Assembly: GCF_001695855.1 (NCBI RefSeq) | Contig: NZ_MBSS01000026.1 | Span: 1 to 36,839 of the forward strand | Direction: 5' to 3' | Origin: Ensifer sp. LC163 | GTDB taxonomy: Bacteria > Pseudomonadota > Alphaproteobacteria > Rhizobiales > Rhizobiaceae | Length of the DNA: 36,839 nucleotides | In this document: positions 7,416-16,257 of the stretch, piece by piece | How positions within the stretch are numbered: position 1 is the first letter of the stretch | Layout of the letters: each line of letters starts with the position of its first letter | Translations under genes and position numbers: made by a program | The notes under the pieces: model-generated | What the model was told of the DNA's origin: nothing | What the model saw: the letters and a program-made list of their open reading frames with translations, nothing else | Database searches by the model: none

Positions 7416-8474
7416 TTAGCCTAGGACCCACTCCAATGGGCGCTTAACATCCACAAAGATCTCTTGAGTCGGTCGATGCAAACTAGCAACAGTTTTGTAG
7501 TCAAGCGGCTGAGTGAAGATCCAATTGAATTCTTGCCCCCTGAGGGAACACAGATCGTAGAAAAAGAAATCGTAGAGGCCGGGGTCGAGCACAGTAATCG
7601 TTGATGTCTCGCCCGCGAATATCGAGGACGACAGCCCAGCACCCAAGGGACCGACAATTTGTCTCGCTCGCCGAAATATCGCTACTTGGTCGAAGAATGC
7701 ATGCTCCTCCGGCCTAATGATAGAAAAGCCCTTCTCGACTAACAATTGCTCAACTTTCCCCTCATCCGGGATTGGCCGTTTTGACGAACCTCTTCGAGAA
7801 ATGTATATTTTCTCAGGATATGAGCGCCCACCCACCCATTCTACATTAGGCAATTTAGCCCAAAAATCCGCAACCTGCTTAGATTTTCTGGTATTGTGCT
7901 TAGATACAGGTCCGGGAATGTACAGCTCCTCAGCAATAACGTTCATGTCCAATACAATTATACGATAAGGCTCTCTATAGTATACCTTCAACACTTCTAG
8001 CACTACAGAATGAAGTGCAGGACTCATCACAGGAAGAAGAAATGTTGGATTATCGAAATTCTCTTCCAAAATCAAATCAATCTTCGGTAACATTTCTATA
8101 AGAAGATGCCCATAATTGTCGAATCCAGCTTTAAATATCAGTACAGACTGCCCGCCAACCCTGTGACAATCTTCGCCCCGACATTCAAAATTCTTTTCCG
8201 GCGCCCTATCAATCGCTGAAAGCTCAATCAAATGCCCCGCGCTATTGTATACAGTCGCATCTGGCCTCACGTAGGCATTTCGAAACATGTATATATCTTG
8301 GGCACCTACCTCTGCGTTTTCAGTAGCGACCTCTCTAACGATAAAGCGCCTCAATTGCTCATCGTGACACTGAAAGTTGAATATGTTCGGTGGTTTGCGA
8401 GCATATATCGAGGAAGGATTTATCTGCTGCCAGCTTTCCGCCTCAGATCGGTATACTGATATTAATTCTGACAT
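7416..8474 (-). CDS. GT61-family glycosyltransferase (DUF563 type)
   Basis: The open frame extends to 8774, but I place the start at ATG 8474 (MSELISVYRS), which has a GAGGGG ribosome site 9 bases upstream. The first 100 codons of the longer frame look non-coding. The product is about 352 residues, the usual size for GT61. The family hallmark is the C-terminal block QIVGPLGAGLSSSIFAGE followed by VLDPG. A preceding segment (YPEKIYISRRGSSKR, FSIIRPEEHAFFDQVAIF) also matches the family layout. GT61 enzymes of bacterial capsule and LPS loci transfer diverse sugars, so donor specificity cannot be read here. It lies 10 bp upstream of the repeat-bearing GT gene. Confidence 0.8.
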   Translation of the reverse strand: MSELISVYRSEAESWQQINPSSIYARKPPNIFNFQCHDEQLRRFIVREVATENAEVGAQDIYMFRNAYVRPDATVYNSAGHLIELSAIDRAPEKNFECRGEDCHRVGGQSVLIFKAGFDNYGHLLIEMLPKIDLILEENFDNPTFLLPVMSPALHSVVLEVLKVYYREPYRIIVLDMNVIAEELYIPGPVSKHNTRKSKQVADFWAKLPNVEWVGGRSYPEKIYISRRGSSKRPIPDEGKVEQLLVEKGFSIIRPEEHAFFDQVAIFRRARQIVGPLGAGLSSSIFAGETSTITVLDPGLYDFFFYDLCSLRGQEFNWIFTQPLDYKTVASLHRPTQEIFVDVKRPLEWVLG

Positions 8475-8789
8475 CCAAGCTTTCCCCTCGGTCCAACGCC
8501 TAGTCCGTCTCAGGCGGCTCATTTCAACTTTGCGTCGCGATTCAAGTTCCGCCCCTGACGAGATCAAACGCGCCTCAGAACGTGCTCGCTTGGTAAGAGG
8601 AGCGCTCTCATTGCCTCCGCCATATGAACCCGCAAACATCAGGATTAATATGCAAGGCCAGCCCCTCGAAGTCTCATTTAGGCAAATCCACCGAATCTTT
8701 GCTCGATGCCGATAGCGCCCATTTTTGCTCTGCTGCCGGATTACTGGCACATATATGGAGCCAGGCCGATACATCTCGTGCTTAATGCA

Positions 8790-11021
8790 TCATTTTACCA
8801 AACGGTTTTCGGAAGAGAGGCGCATGCCTACAGGCCGCTGAAGCTGCTCGGGCCAAACAAGGCTAGAGGGCACAACGATAGGTGGAACAGAATGCGTTGT
8901 ACCATACATCGGATTTATACTTCTATCCCGGAACATCGCGGTCGCGTGCTGTGCCTGAAGCCGTGACTGCTCACCCGCAAACCGTACCCTCCGGGCACCC
9001 GAGGTATCAGGACCTCTCGAGGCGGACTCTAAATGGTATAGGCAAGCAAATGGAGTCCAAACAATTCGGAACCCCGCTCGATCTGCACGCAGGCAATAAT
9101 CAACATCGTTATATGCAACTGCAAAATCTTCTTCATTCAAATAACCAACCGCCTCAACGCACTCACGAGATATAAGCATAACCGCTCCTGTAACACACGT
9201 CAGCGAGTTCCGGACGTGGAGCCGGTTCATAGGCCCACCGTAGTCTCTTGGCTGACCAACATACCAGTGGCCGGCGAGACCACCAAAGCCAACAATAACA
9301 CCAGCATGCTGAATCTTATCATTTGGGTACAGCAGCTTTGCTCCAACCACACCCACATTGGGAAAACGAAGGCACGAGACCATTTCTCTAAGCCAATCTG
9401 GCTCAATGACTCTGATGTCATTGTTCATAAGCAAATAGTTCTCACCGGGGCAACCGCGAATTCCCCGATTGATAGAAGCCGAAAAATTGAAATCCTCCGA
9501 TACTATCTCGTAGGAAAAATTCTCAAACTCGGCCCGGTACCGCTCGTAAAGATCCAGAACTTGCTTGTCGGTGCTGCCATTATCGGCCACGAACACTCGA
9601 AAATTACGGTAGTTCGTCTTGTGGAAGAGGTCCGATAAAATAGATGTTATGTATTCATATGAATCTTTATTTGGTATAATGACTGAAACCTCCGGCCATC
9701 CCCCTTCAGGTTCTCCAAATACCACCTTGTGCAGGCTATGCGTGAGAGCTGGGACAACATCAATGTCGAGCTTTCTTCGTTGGAAATGTTGCTTTAGGGC
9801 TTTTCGCGCCCGATCAGTTGCTTCGCGCAAGAAGACGCTCGAAAAACTGCGCTTGGTATTCCTCCACCAGTACGCTGGGTATGGCAAGTGAACTATTCGG
9901 TTTTCTTCAACGCCATCCAAATATCGAAGCAACAGATCATAATCTTGGGAACCGTCGAAGCCTAATCTCAAGCCGCCAATTTGTTCCAACCGTGCTCGGC
10001 GATAAATCGAAAAGTGATTTATGTAGTTTACGCCAGTCAACAATACCGGATCGTAACTCGGTTTAAGCATCGAACCGATGGGGCGGAAATTATCGTCCAC
10101 TATCAATTCGTCTGTGTACATAAACTCAACGTCGCAGGCCCTAAGCAAAGCAGTCTTGATCACCTTCAGTGCATGCGGCGCGATAAGATCATCATGGTCA
10201 AGAAAAGTTATCCATTCCCCGGCGGCCAATTTCAGCCCAGCATTGGTGGCAGCTGCAATGCCGCAATTTCGCTCCGAAAAACAAACCACAACATTGGGGC
10301 CGTGTGGCTGCTTCAGCCACCTAATTGTATCTTCTGATGATGATCCGTCATCGGAAAGAATGAGCTGAACTCCAGATATATTCTGGCTACTGAAGGACCC
10401 AATAAGATCTTCCAAATATTTAACATCTGTGTTGTATATCGGGGTAATAATGCTGAGAAGAGTTTTACCCTCGACCTGAGCACCCTCGTCTGGTAAATTA
10501 TCAGCTAAACTATAGCATGACTGAGCAAAGGTGGATATTTCATTGGCGCGCCCACGGCGCCATGCTGTTTGTGGAAGGAGGGTGAAGCGCGGGATACGCC
10601 CCAACTTCGTGACCACGACATCAGAACGATCTTTAATGGCCGTTGACAGAAATTCATTGACCTCTGAGAGTTGCGAAAAAGTATGCGCATCGAATGAAAA
10701 TGATGACGGATGGGTTGAGGGATCAAGTCTAATCTTGTCGATGGTCCCGAAATTCCCAATATCAGCGACAACCAGAAATGATGTTCCCTTTTGGATCATC
10801 ACGCTATCGCGTTCAGTGAATCCCTCTCCACGTTGGACATAGATGCACGGATCAATCGGTAGATCATCCGAATACAGTGCCAACACCAGATATCGTTTAC
10901 GCAATTTGCCATAGTTAATTGTCAAGCTTGGGTCAGCCCCCGTTGCTTTCCATGACGATGCGGCGCCATCAGTGAAGGCGATGCGCTCGAGATCGCTATT
11001 AGCTTTTAGTGAGATCGACAT
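8790..11021 (-). CDS. Bifunctional-looking tandem GT2 glycosyltransferase
   Basis: 743 residues with two GT2 catalytic domains. The first begins around 188 (LLSIITPIYNTDVKYL) and carries FLDHDD at 275-278. The second begins around 445 (VSVIIPNKDSYEYI) with LLMNND at 533-535 and AYNDVDYCLR further on. Residues 1-150 form a separate N-terminal domain of beta-rich character with no motif I recognise. Two-domain GT2 proteins of this kind often add alternating or repeated sugars, frequently rhamnose, in O-antigen and capsule loci, which fits the rml genes here. It begins 6 bp after the permease gene, so it is probably in the same transcript. The exact linkage is unknown. Confidence 0.85.
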   Translation of the reverse strand: MSISLKANSDLERIAFTDGAASSWKATGADPSLTINYGKLRKRYLVLALYSDDLPIDPCIYVQRGEGFTERDSVMIQKGTSFLVVADIGNFGTIDKIRLDPSTHPSSFSFDAHTFSQLSEVNEFLSTAIKDRSDVVVTKLGRIPRFTLLPQTAWRRGRANEISTFAQSCYSLADNLPDEGAQVEGKTLLSIITPIYNTDVKYLEDLIGSFSSQNISGVQLILSDDGSSSEDTIRWLKQPHGPNVVVCFSERNCGIAAATNAGLKLAAGEWITFLDHDDLIAPHALKVIKTALLRACDVEFMYTDELIVDDNFRPIGSMLKPSYDPVLLTGVNYINHFSIYRRARLEQIGGLRLGFDGSQDYDLLLRYLDGVEENRIVHLPYPAYWWRNTKRSFSSVFLREATDRARKALKQHFQRRKLDIDVVPALTHSLHKVVFGEPEGGWPEVSVIIPNKDSYEYITSILSDLFHKTNYRNFRVFVADNGSTDKQVLDLYERYRAEFENFSYEIVSEDFNFSASINRGIRGCPGENYLLMNNDIRVIEPDWLREMVSCLRFPNVGVVGAKLLYPNDKIQHAGVIVGFGGLAGHWYVGQPRDYGGPMNRLHVRNSLTCVTGAVMLISRECVEAVGYLNEEDFAVAYNDVDYCLRADRAGFRIVWTPFACLYHLESASRGPDTSGARRVRFAGEQSRLQAQHATAMFRDRSINPMYGTTHSVPPIVVPSSLVWPEQLQRPVGMRLSSENRLVK

Positions 11022-11027
11022 TTACGA

Positions 11028-11852
11028 CTAGCCTTCCAGCATCTTGCGGCGAGTTAAGCGCTCCAGTAGGAGGCCTAGGCAAAGCGCTGTCATCCCAAAA
11101 ATAAGCAAATACTCCTTATCGAGCAGTCTATCACTATATGTTGGGTAATAGGCTGTTCGCATCCATTCCACCGATTGCACAACCGGATTCCAAGCAAGCG
11201 CGCGCGCTAGTGGCTCAGGAAGAGCTGCGGCTACAAACATTGTACCGGAAGACATATATACTAGGATCATTGCAAGTGCGTATATTGTTGCAAAGAAATT
11301 GAGAAACATCGTCACTACACCAGCTAACATTCCAATGCCAACGGCGAGAAGTAATGTCGCTAGATATGCGTACAACGCTTGCTCCGGATCATAAGGAAAG
11401 GGGTCGTCGCCAATAATAGAAAGAATGCACATCATGAAAGTTAGCGTCAGGCATGCGGCAACAATTTCCAGAATTGCGCGTGCGACCATTATGTCGAATA
11501 CCTGAACCACCGGAAATGAAAGCATTGGCCGATTCAGGATCAAAGAGAGCGACATAAAACGTGAGACGTACATGAACGACAGGGTCGGAATCAAACCAGT
11601 GGCGAAGAAAACATTTAGACTGTCACCAAACGGAGCTTGACGCCCCACTAGAGTAAAAATCGCAATCAGAATTACCATATGCGCCAGGGGCCACAGCGAG
11701 ACGACTAGGAAGCCCAGCCCATGGTCAAAGAACCGAGTCCTCATATCGCGAAGCATAACCGCAACCATGACGTTCTTCTTTTGCCGAAGAGCGTACCGAA
11801 GGGTCGTTGGGTCAACAGATGCAGAGTCGGAACTGTATTCTCGTCCAGCCAT
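11028..11852 (-). CDS. kpsM: Capsule ABC exporter permease, KpsM/RkpT type
   Basis: A 274-residue ABC-2 type inner-membrane protein with about six hydrophobic segments: VVSLWPLAHMVILIAIFTLV near the N terminus, VFFATGLIPTLSFMYV, ILEIVAACLTLTFMMCIL, LATLLLAVGIGMLAGVV, FATIYALAMILVYMSS and a last one near LIFGMTALCLGLLL. The cytoplasmic start MAGREYSSDS precedes an amphipathic segment (AVMLRDMRTRFFDHGLGFL) typical of the family. With the KpsT-like ATPase it would export the finished polysaccharide. It sits in the order KpsE-KpsT-KpsE-KpsM, and the absence of a Wzt-type extended ATPase argues for capsule/K-antigen export rather than O-antigen. The symbol follows family resemblance. Confidence 0.88.
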   Translation of the reverse strand: MAGREYSSDSASVDPTTLRYALRQKKNVMVAVMLRDMRTRFFDHGLGFLVVSLWPLAHMVILIAIFTLVGRQAPFGDSLNVFFATGLIPTLSFMYVSRFMSLSLILNRPMLSFPVVQVFDIMVARAILEIVAACLTLTFMMCILSIIGDDPFPYDPEQALYAYLATLLLAVGIGMLAGVVTMFLNFFATIYALAMILVYMSSGTMFVAAALPEPLARALAWNPVVQSVEWMRTAYYPTYSDRLLDKEYLLIFGMTALCLGLLLERLTRRKMLEG

Positions 11853-11884
11853 AAGGCAATGGCCCTTCTATTGACAAACAAACG

Positions 11885-13144
11885 CTAGCTCATTTGTCGG
11901 CGCAGAGCGGCGGCACAACCGAGGACGACGCCCCAAACGGCAAATGAACCAATCAGAACGCAAACAATCCAAAACACCCGCTTTGGATACTCCGATGTAT
12001 CGGGGCGTTGTGGCAGGAGATAGGCGTCGAGATATAGAAGTTGCTGCCTGCTGACAAACTGAATTTGTTCAAACGTCTTAACACTGGCGGAAAATTGCTG
12101 CTCGGCTAGCTCTTGTTCCAATTGCTTTTGAGCGAACTCCGTTGAGACATCGGCCAAGTTCCTCGCGTTCCCTGACGACCCAGCCAGCTGCTCTCGAAGT
12201 GACGCTGTTTGTTTCTCTTTAGCCTCAATCTTTCGTTTCAGAACCAGCATCTGGGGTGCTTGGCGCGAGACCGACTGCAATTTAGCGTCGTACTGTTGTT
12301 GGAGTTCGAGCCTCTCACTTTCGATGTCGCCTATCAACTTATTAATGACTGTCGTCGTTCCTTCCACACTGAGTACTCCAGCCTGGTTCCGCGACAACTG
12401 CAAGGCCTCCCGGGCCGACTTCAACTGTTCCGCCGCACGATCGAGATTCTGTTGGGCACTGGTTGAGACATCCCGCCATATCCGATTGTTAATATCGTTG
12501 ACGACCGCCTCAGAAGCCGCAACGACTTCTTTCAGAACCGACTGCGCGTCTTCTGGTTTAAACGCACGAAGTCTTACGGTAATAATTCCGCTTGCAGGAT
12601 CAATCCGGGTGGAGACCATGCTCTGCCAGTATTCCAGGATATCCTCCCATGGAGAATCTTCGAGCAACCTTGACCAGTAGTCAATGGAAGGGTCTCCGTA
12701 CACGGCATGCAGGTCAACTCTCTTCGCAAGAGCCCTGATAATCTCTTCGCTTCTGATGTAATCAGCGACGATTTGTGTGTCCTGCACAATCTTTGCCGCA
12801 GGAAGACCTGTGACCTTACCAATTTGGTCCTTTCCTAATGCGGGCGTAGATGAACGGACCGTAAATCGGGTTTCAGATTCGTATTGGCTAGACGCCCATA
12901 CACCGAAGTAAATCAAAGACACAACGTTCGGGATTACGAGACACGTTACCGTCCCGACAACTAATGCTAGGGTGAATATCCGGTCCGCCAATCTCGGACG
13001 AAGCCCGACGGCTCTGAATACGGCGCTCCGGTTCGACGTCGACAAACGCAGCTTTCTTGCTGCAACGGCCAAACGCGTCGATACATTTCGACTAATTTCT
13101 AGCGCGTTGCCATTGTTAGAGTTATGCGGAGGGAGTTGCTGCAT
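11885..13144 (-). CDS. kpsE: KpsE/RkpR-type capsule export protein (second copy)
   Basis: About 419 residues from ATG 13144; a GTG one codon earlier is also possible. Topology is that of a polysaccharide co-polymerase of the PCP-3/KpsE class. There is a cytoplasmic N tail, a membrane segment at about 56-82 (IFTLALVVGTVTCLVIPNVV), a long periplasmic domain with coiled coil at about 235-370 (QQNLDRAAEQLKSAREALQL and following), a proline motif near the end (LLPQRPDTSEYPKR) and a second membrane segment at about 392-412. These proteins connect the inner-membrane ABC transporter to the outer-membrane channel. A paralogue lies on the other side of the ATPase gene (13844-15121). No channel gene (KpsD-like) is in the window. 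Confidence 0.85.
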   Translation of the reverse strand: MQQLPPHNSNNGNALEISRNVSTRLAVAARKLRLSTSNRSAVFRAVGLRPRLADRIFTLALVVGTVTCLVIPNVVSLIYFGVWASSQYESETRFTVRSSTPALGKDQIGKVTGLPAAKIVQDTQIVADYIRSEEIIRALAKRVDLHAVYGDPSIDYWSRLLEDSPWEDILEYWQSMVSTRIDPASGIITVRLRAFKPEDAQSVLKEVVAASEAVVNDINNRIWRDVSTSAQQNLDRAAEQLKSAREALQLSRNQAGVLSVEGTTTVINKLIGDIESERLELQQQYDAKLQSVSRQAPQMLVLKRKIEAKEKQTASLREQLAGSSGNARNLADVSTEFAQKQLEQELAEQQFSASVKTFEQIQFVSRQQLLYLDAYLLPQRPDTSEYPKRVFWIVCVLIGSFAVWGVVLGCAAALRRQMS

Positions 13145-13181
13145 CACTTCTTCAATCGTTTACCCATACGGCTGCTCTGAT

Positions 13182-13835
13182 TTACCTGTTCAGGCGGTAG
13201 TACGCCTCGATCGCTTGCTCCACTTTATCAAAGACGATTAATCTTCCGTCGACAAGTACTATACCTTTATCGCAGTAATTCTTGATGGTATCCATGCCAT
13301 GAGAAATCATTATTAAGTCAGAGTTCTTTCGACGGCCTTCAAACGCCACTCTACAACGCTCCTGAAATCTGGCGTCTCCAACGGCAGTGATTTCATCGAC
13401 CAAGTAGCAATCAAACTGGATTGCCATTGACAATCCGAAAGCTAGCCGCGCCATCATGCCCGATGAGTAAGTGCGCACTGGCGCGTTTATGTAGTCTCCT
13501 AGTTCCGCAAACTCTTCAACAAACCGAGCCACGCGGGCCGTGTCCTCGCCGTAAGCGCGTGCAACGAAGTTTAGGTTGTCCCGACCAGTCATAGCCGAGT
13601 GGAATCCCCCAGAAAATCCCAGGGGCCACGACACGCGGCATTGCTTTTTAATTACGCCCGAATTGGGCAAAATTGTACCTGAGATCATGCGCATTGTCGT
13701 GGATTTCCCCGCGCCATTAACGCCAAGGAGACCGTAGGAATATCCCGACTCAAACTTCAAACTCACGCGATCAAGGATGACTTTCTTATGCTGTTGTGTC
13801 TTAAAATGCTTTGAGACATTGGTGAACGATATCAT
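13182..13835 (-). CDS. kpsT: Capsule ABC exporter ATPase, KpsT/RkpS type
   Basis: From ATG 13835 (MISFTNVSKHF) the protein has 217 residues, the usual KpsT size. A start 13 codons upstream would overlap the previous gene by 31 bases and adds unconserved residues. Walker A is GVNGAGKST (38-46). The ABC signature is the KpsT-type variant YSSGM (123-127). Walker B is CYLVDE (143-148), followed by ITAVGD, and the switch histidine is in MISHGMD (177-183). There is no C-terminal carbohydrate-binding domain as in Wzt proteins, so export should not depend on chain-end recognition of that kind. It begins 8 bp after the upstream KpsE-like gene, so the two are almost certainly cotranscribed. Confidence 0.92.
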   Translation of the reverse strand: MISFTNVSKHFKTQQHKKVILDRVSLKFESGYSYGLLGVNGAGKSTTMRMISGTILPNSGVIKKQCRVSWPLGFSGGFHSAMTGRDNLNFVARAYGEDTARVARFVEEFAELGDYINAPVRTYSSGMMARLAFGLSMAIQFDCYLVDEITAVGDARFQERCRVAFEGRRKNSDLIMISHGMDTIKNYCDKGIVLVDGRLIVFDKVEQAIEAYYRLNR

Positions 13836-13843
13836 AGCGCGCC

Positions 13844-15121
13844 CTAAAGCCTGTGATCTTGGACCGAGGCCCATCCCAGGGCTAACGTTGACCAGAGTAT
13901 CCCGAGCGCGATAAATGTCATGAGGGGAGTAAAGACCCGACGGGGATACAGGGACTTTTCGGGCAGCGTTGGCTCAACAAATACGACAAGGTAGAGTGCT
14001 TTGCGCATAGATTCTGCTAGAGCAGCACTGTAGGTGCGCCGGGAGGCCTCGTACAATTTCTCGGCCACTAGACGATCGGTCTCGAGTTCAGAGAAGCGGA
14101 GTAGTGCCTTCGCGATACTTGCATCTTCCGATCCAGTCAATTCCCCCTGTAGTTGCTCAATTTGTGTATCGAGGCTTTGGCGGGCAAGTGACAGTTGCTC
14201 ATAGGCCGGAGCACCTTCTGCGGAAGATTGCTTCATTACAAACTGGCGCGTCTCAAGTTCCAGTTTTTTTGATAAGAGTCCGGTAAGAAGTTTTCCCTTT
14301 TCCAAAGCCTGAGCTTCTGGACTTAAGAGACCAGATTCTCGCTGAAAGTTATTTAGTGCAGCTAGGCTTTGCGCATACATATTCCCCGACTTTTCGACTT
14401 CATCTTGAACGCTCTTAATGATGTCTCGCCGCGCCCGCTGCGACAGTTCGTTGATCAGAGTTTCACTTGCAGAGACGATCAACGAAGCCAGCTTCACCGA
14501 GTCCTCTGGTCTAAAGGTTCTGACTTTAAGCGTAATTATTCCGGACGGCCCATCGATATAGGTTGTGACTTGCTTCTTCCAGTAACGCATAAAGCTCTCT
14601 TGAGATCCACGTGTACTGAATGAGGAGAAGTAATCGACGTCTGCTCGCGAAAATATTTCCCGATAGTTTGCGTCCTTTTCTATTCTCTTGAGAATTTCAG
14701 TCGAATGAATAAAGCTTGTGACAACATAAGAGTCCTGCGAGGCAGCCCTCATGTCCAAAAGCCCGCCCTGCAATTCATTCCCCTGTGAGTTATCCGCTAG
14801 CGAACGAACCGCAAACCGAGCCTCGGCAATATATTGATCGGAACCGACAAATGCATAATAGAAGATGCTAACTAGAAAAGGGAGTACAACCAAAAGAAGG
14901 AACGTTACCGGGTGCCATGGAATTCGCCTCGAAGTTTCTGGCTCATGACCAGCGTCGACATAGGCTGGATCGACAAACTCAATTACCCCCTCACTGTCTC
15001 GCCCGTTAGTCTTTTGTCGGGTCCCGAGAATTGCAGGCAATGATCGCAAACGCGCCGGGCCGTCAGCGCGCACGGCAAACCCTGCTACATCGTTGTTCTT
15101 TCTCTTGATCCAGTTTCGCAC
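13844..15121 (-). CDS. KpsE/RkpR-type capsule export protein (first copy)
   Basis: 425 residues with PCP-3/KpsE topology. A long N-terminal cytoplasmic tail of about 70 residues is rich in charged residues. The first membrane segment is about 71-91 (PVTFLLLVVLPFLVSIFYYA), followed by a periplasmic domain starting AEARFAVRS. A coiled coil covers about 230-360, then a proline-containing EPTLPEKSLYPRRV motif, and the second membrane segment is about 398-420. The sequence differs clearly from the 11885-13144 paralogue, so this is not a recent duplication. It sits 4 bp after the unrecognised gene and 8 bp before the ATPase gene. Either copy could be the true KpsE partner; the other might set chain length. 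Confidence 0.85.
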   Translation of the reverse strand: MRNWIKRKNNDVAGFAVRADGPARLRSLPAILGTRQKTNGRDSEGVIEFVDPAYVDAGHEPETSRRIPWHPVTFLLLVVLPFLVSIFYYAFVGSDQYIAEARFAVRSLADNSQGNELQGGLLDMRAASQDSYVVTSFIHSTEILKRIEKDANYREIFSRADVDYFSSFSTRGSQESFMRYWKKQVTTYIDGPSGIITLKVRTFRPEDSVKLASLIVSASETLINELSQRARRDIIKSVQDEVEKSGNMYAQSLAALNNFQRESGLLSPEAQALEKGKLLTGLLSKKLELETRQFVMKQSSAEGAPAYEQLSLARQSLDTQIEQLQGELTGSEDASIAKALLRFSELETDRLVAEKLYEASRRTYSAALAESMRKALYLVVFVEPTLPEKSLYPRRVFTPLMTFIALGILWSTLALGWASVQDHRL

Positions 15122-15125
15122 GTCT

Positions 15126-16172
15126 TCAGAATTCCTGCGCCGTCATTGGTGACATCGCCTGCCGGACATAATGGTCAAAAATAAGATCCTGCTCCAACAA
15201 TTGCTCCGCAAACGGAATTGCGCGTAGATTTTCTGCAATTCGCTCAAGCTCAGAGTGCTTGGGGGAGAATTGCATACCGTCGGCTGGTAAATTGAGCAAC
15301 TCGCCAACAGCTTGTTGAAAATGGAGTTCTTCAGACTGGTGCCCAACGACAGTGAAGCGGGAAAGTAGATCGATCGCCGGTGCCACATCTGCCCGCGTTA
15401 CAGGTTGTTCCGGAGAGGTGCAAGCAAGCTGCCTTGTAGTTGGAGAGAGGAAAACGTTTCGCACCTTCTGTGGAGCGTGTTTCAATGCCTGCCTTAGCGA
15501 TCGCTCATCATTGATCATCACCGGTTCAAAGTAATCTACAGCAGCACCGAGAATCAATTGATCGCGGTCGCCAAGAAAAGGGATCTTTATTTTAGACATC
15601 CTTTTCAAGACATAAAGTCTCGTCGCCATCTCGTAGTATGGATCGGTCAGCATAACGATCGCAGAAAAGCCCTTGTCGAAGAATTCCTCGTAATTTCGCA
15701 TAAGCAAACGACCACTCAAATAAATTGAATCAATCGTATTTAGATGAAAAACTTGGAGAGTTGTTTCGTGGCCATACCTTTCAATTGACGAAAGTTCGTA
15801 CTGAAAATTTCGTCCATAATACGCATCGAGGCGAAGATGAGGGATGAGTTGCGTTTCGAGGCGTAGTATCTTCTTATGAATTGGATCTTTGACTCGCGGA
15901 CGCCTGTACACAAGGATACCAGTTTTAGAGTCGTGAATGGCAAGACCTTCGCAATCTATAAGATTAGGAATTATACTGAGATCCAGCCGGAAGCCGACCG
16001 GCCCACCGTGCCGACCAGCGTCAATTACTGATTGCCGAACATGGGTGCACTGCAACTCAATAATGGGGCCAGTTACATCGGATACGACAATCGTTGGAAT
16101 CTCCGCAAAGCCATCCGGTATAAGATAGCCTTCGATAACATCTCCATTGTCATGCTCGATGTTGAACAGCAT
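15126..16172 (-). CDS. Unrecognised capsule-locus protein, 348 residues
   Basis: I do not recognise a defined family. The sequence suggests two parts. Residues 1-95 are beta-rich and end in a GILVYRRP motif, preceded by AGRHGGPVGFRLDLS. A helical C-terminal part contains FSAIVMLTDPYYEMATRLYVL, IPFLGDRDQLILGAAVDYFEP and LSRFTVVGHQSEELHFQQAV. The C-terminal layout weakly resembles sulfotransferase-like proteins of rhizobial polysaccharide loci (a DPYYE/R-type helix followed by a late helix). However, no 5'-phosphosulfate-binding P-loop is visible. There is no signal peptide or membrane segment. It lies 4 bp before the first KpsE-like gene, so it is cotranscribed with the exporter and probably modifies or assembles the polymer. 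Confidence 0.6.
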   Translation of the reverse strand: MLFNIEHDNGDVIEGYLIPDGFAEIPTIVVSDVTGPIIELQCTHVRQSVIDAGRHGGPVGFRLDLSIIPNLIDCEGLAIHDSKTGILVYRRPRVKDPIHKKILRLETQLIPHLRLDAYYGRNFQYELSSIERYGHETTLQVFHLNTIDSIYLSGRLLMRNYEEFFDKGFSAIVMLTDPYYEMATRLYVLKRMSKIKIPFLGDRDQLILGAAVDYFEPVMINDERSLRQALKHAPQKVRNVFLSPTTRQLACTSPEQPVTRADVAPAIDLLSRFTVVGHQSEELHFQQAVGELLNLPADGMQFSPKHSELERIAENLRAIPFAEQLLEQDLIFDHYVRQAMSPMTAQEF

Positions 16173-16257
16173 GATGTTCCCTCGTCAGCAGAATTACTTT
16201 CAAGCCAAGCGCGTAAGGAGAACAGAAACGAGAAGGGCCACGTTCACGCTCACTACT

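Noticed and set aside
8475-8774. N-terminal extension of the GT61 gene to 8774
   Set aside because: The extra 100 codons lack coding character, while ATG 8474 has a good ribosome site and gives normal family length.
13182-13835. Wzt-type O-antigen export ATPase
   Set aside because: At 217 residues it lacks the C-terminal carbohydrate-binding domain, and KpsE-type partners are present; this points to capsule-type export.
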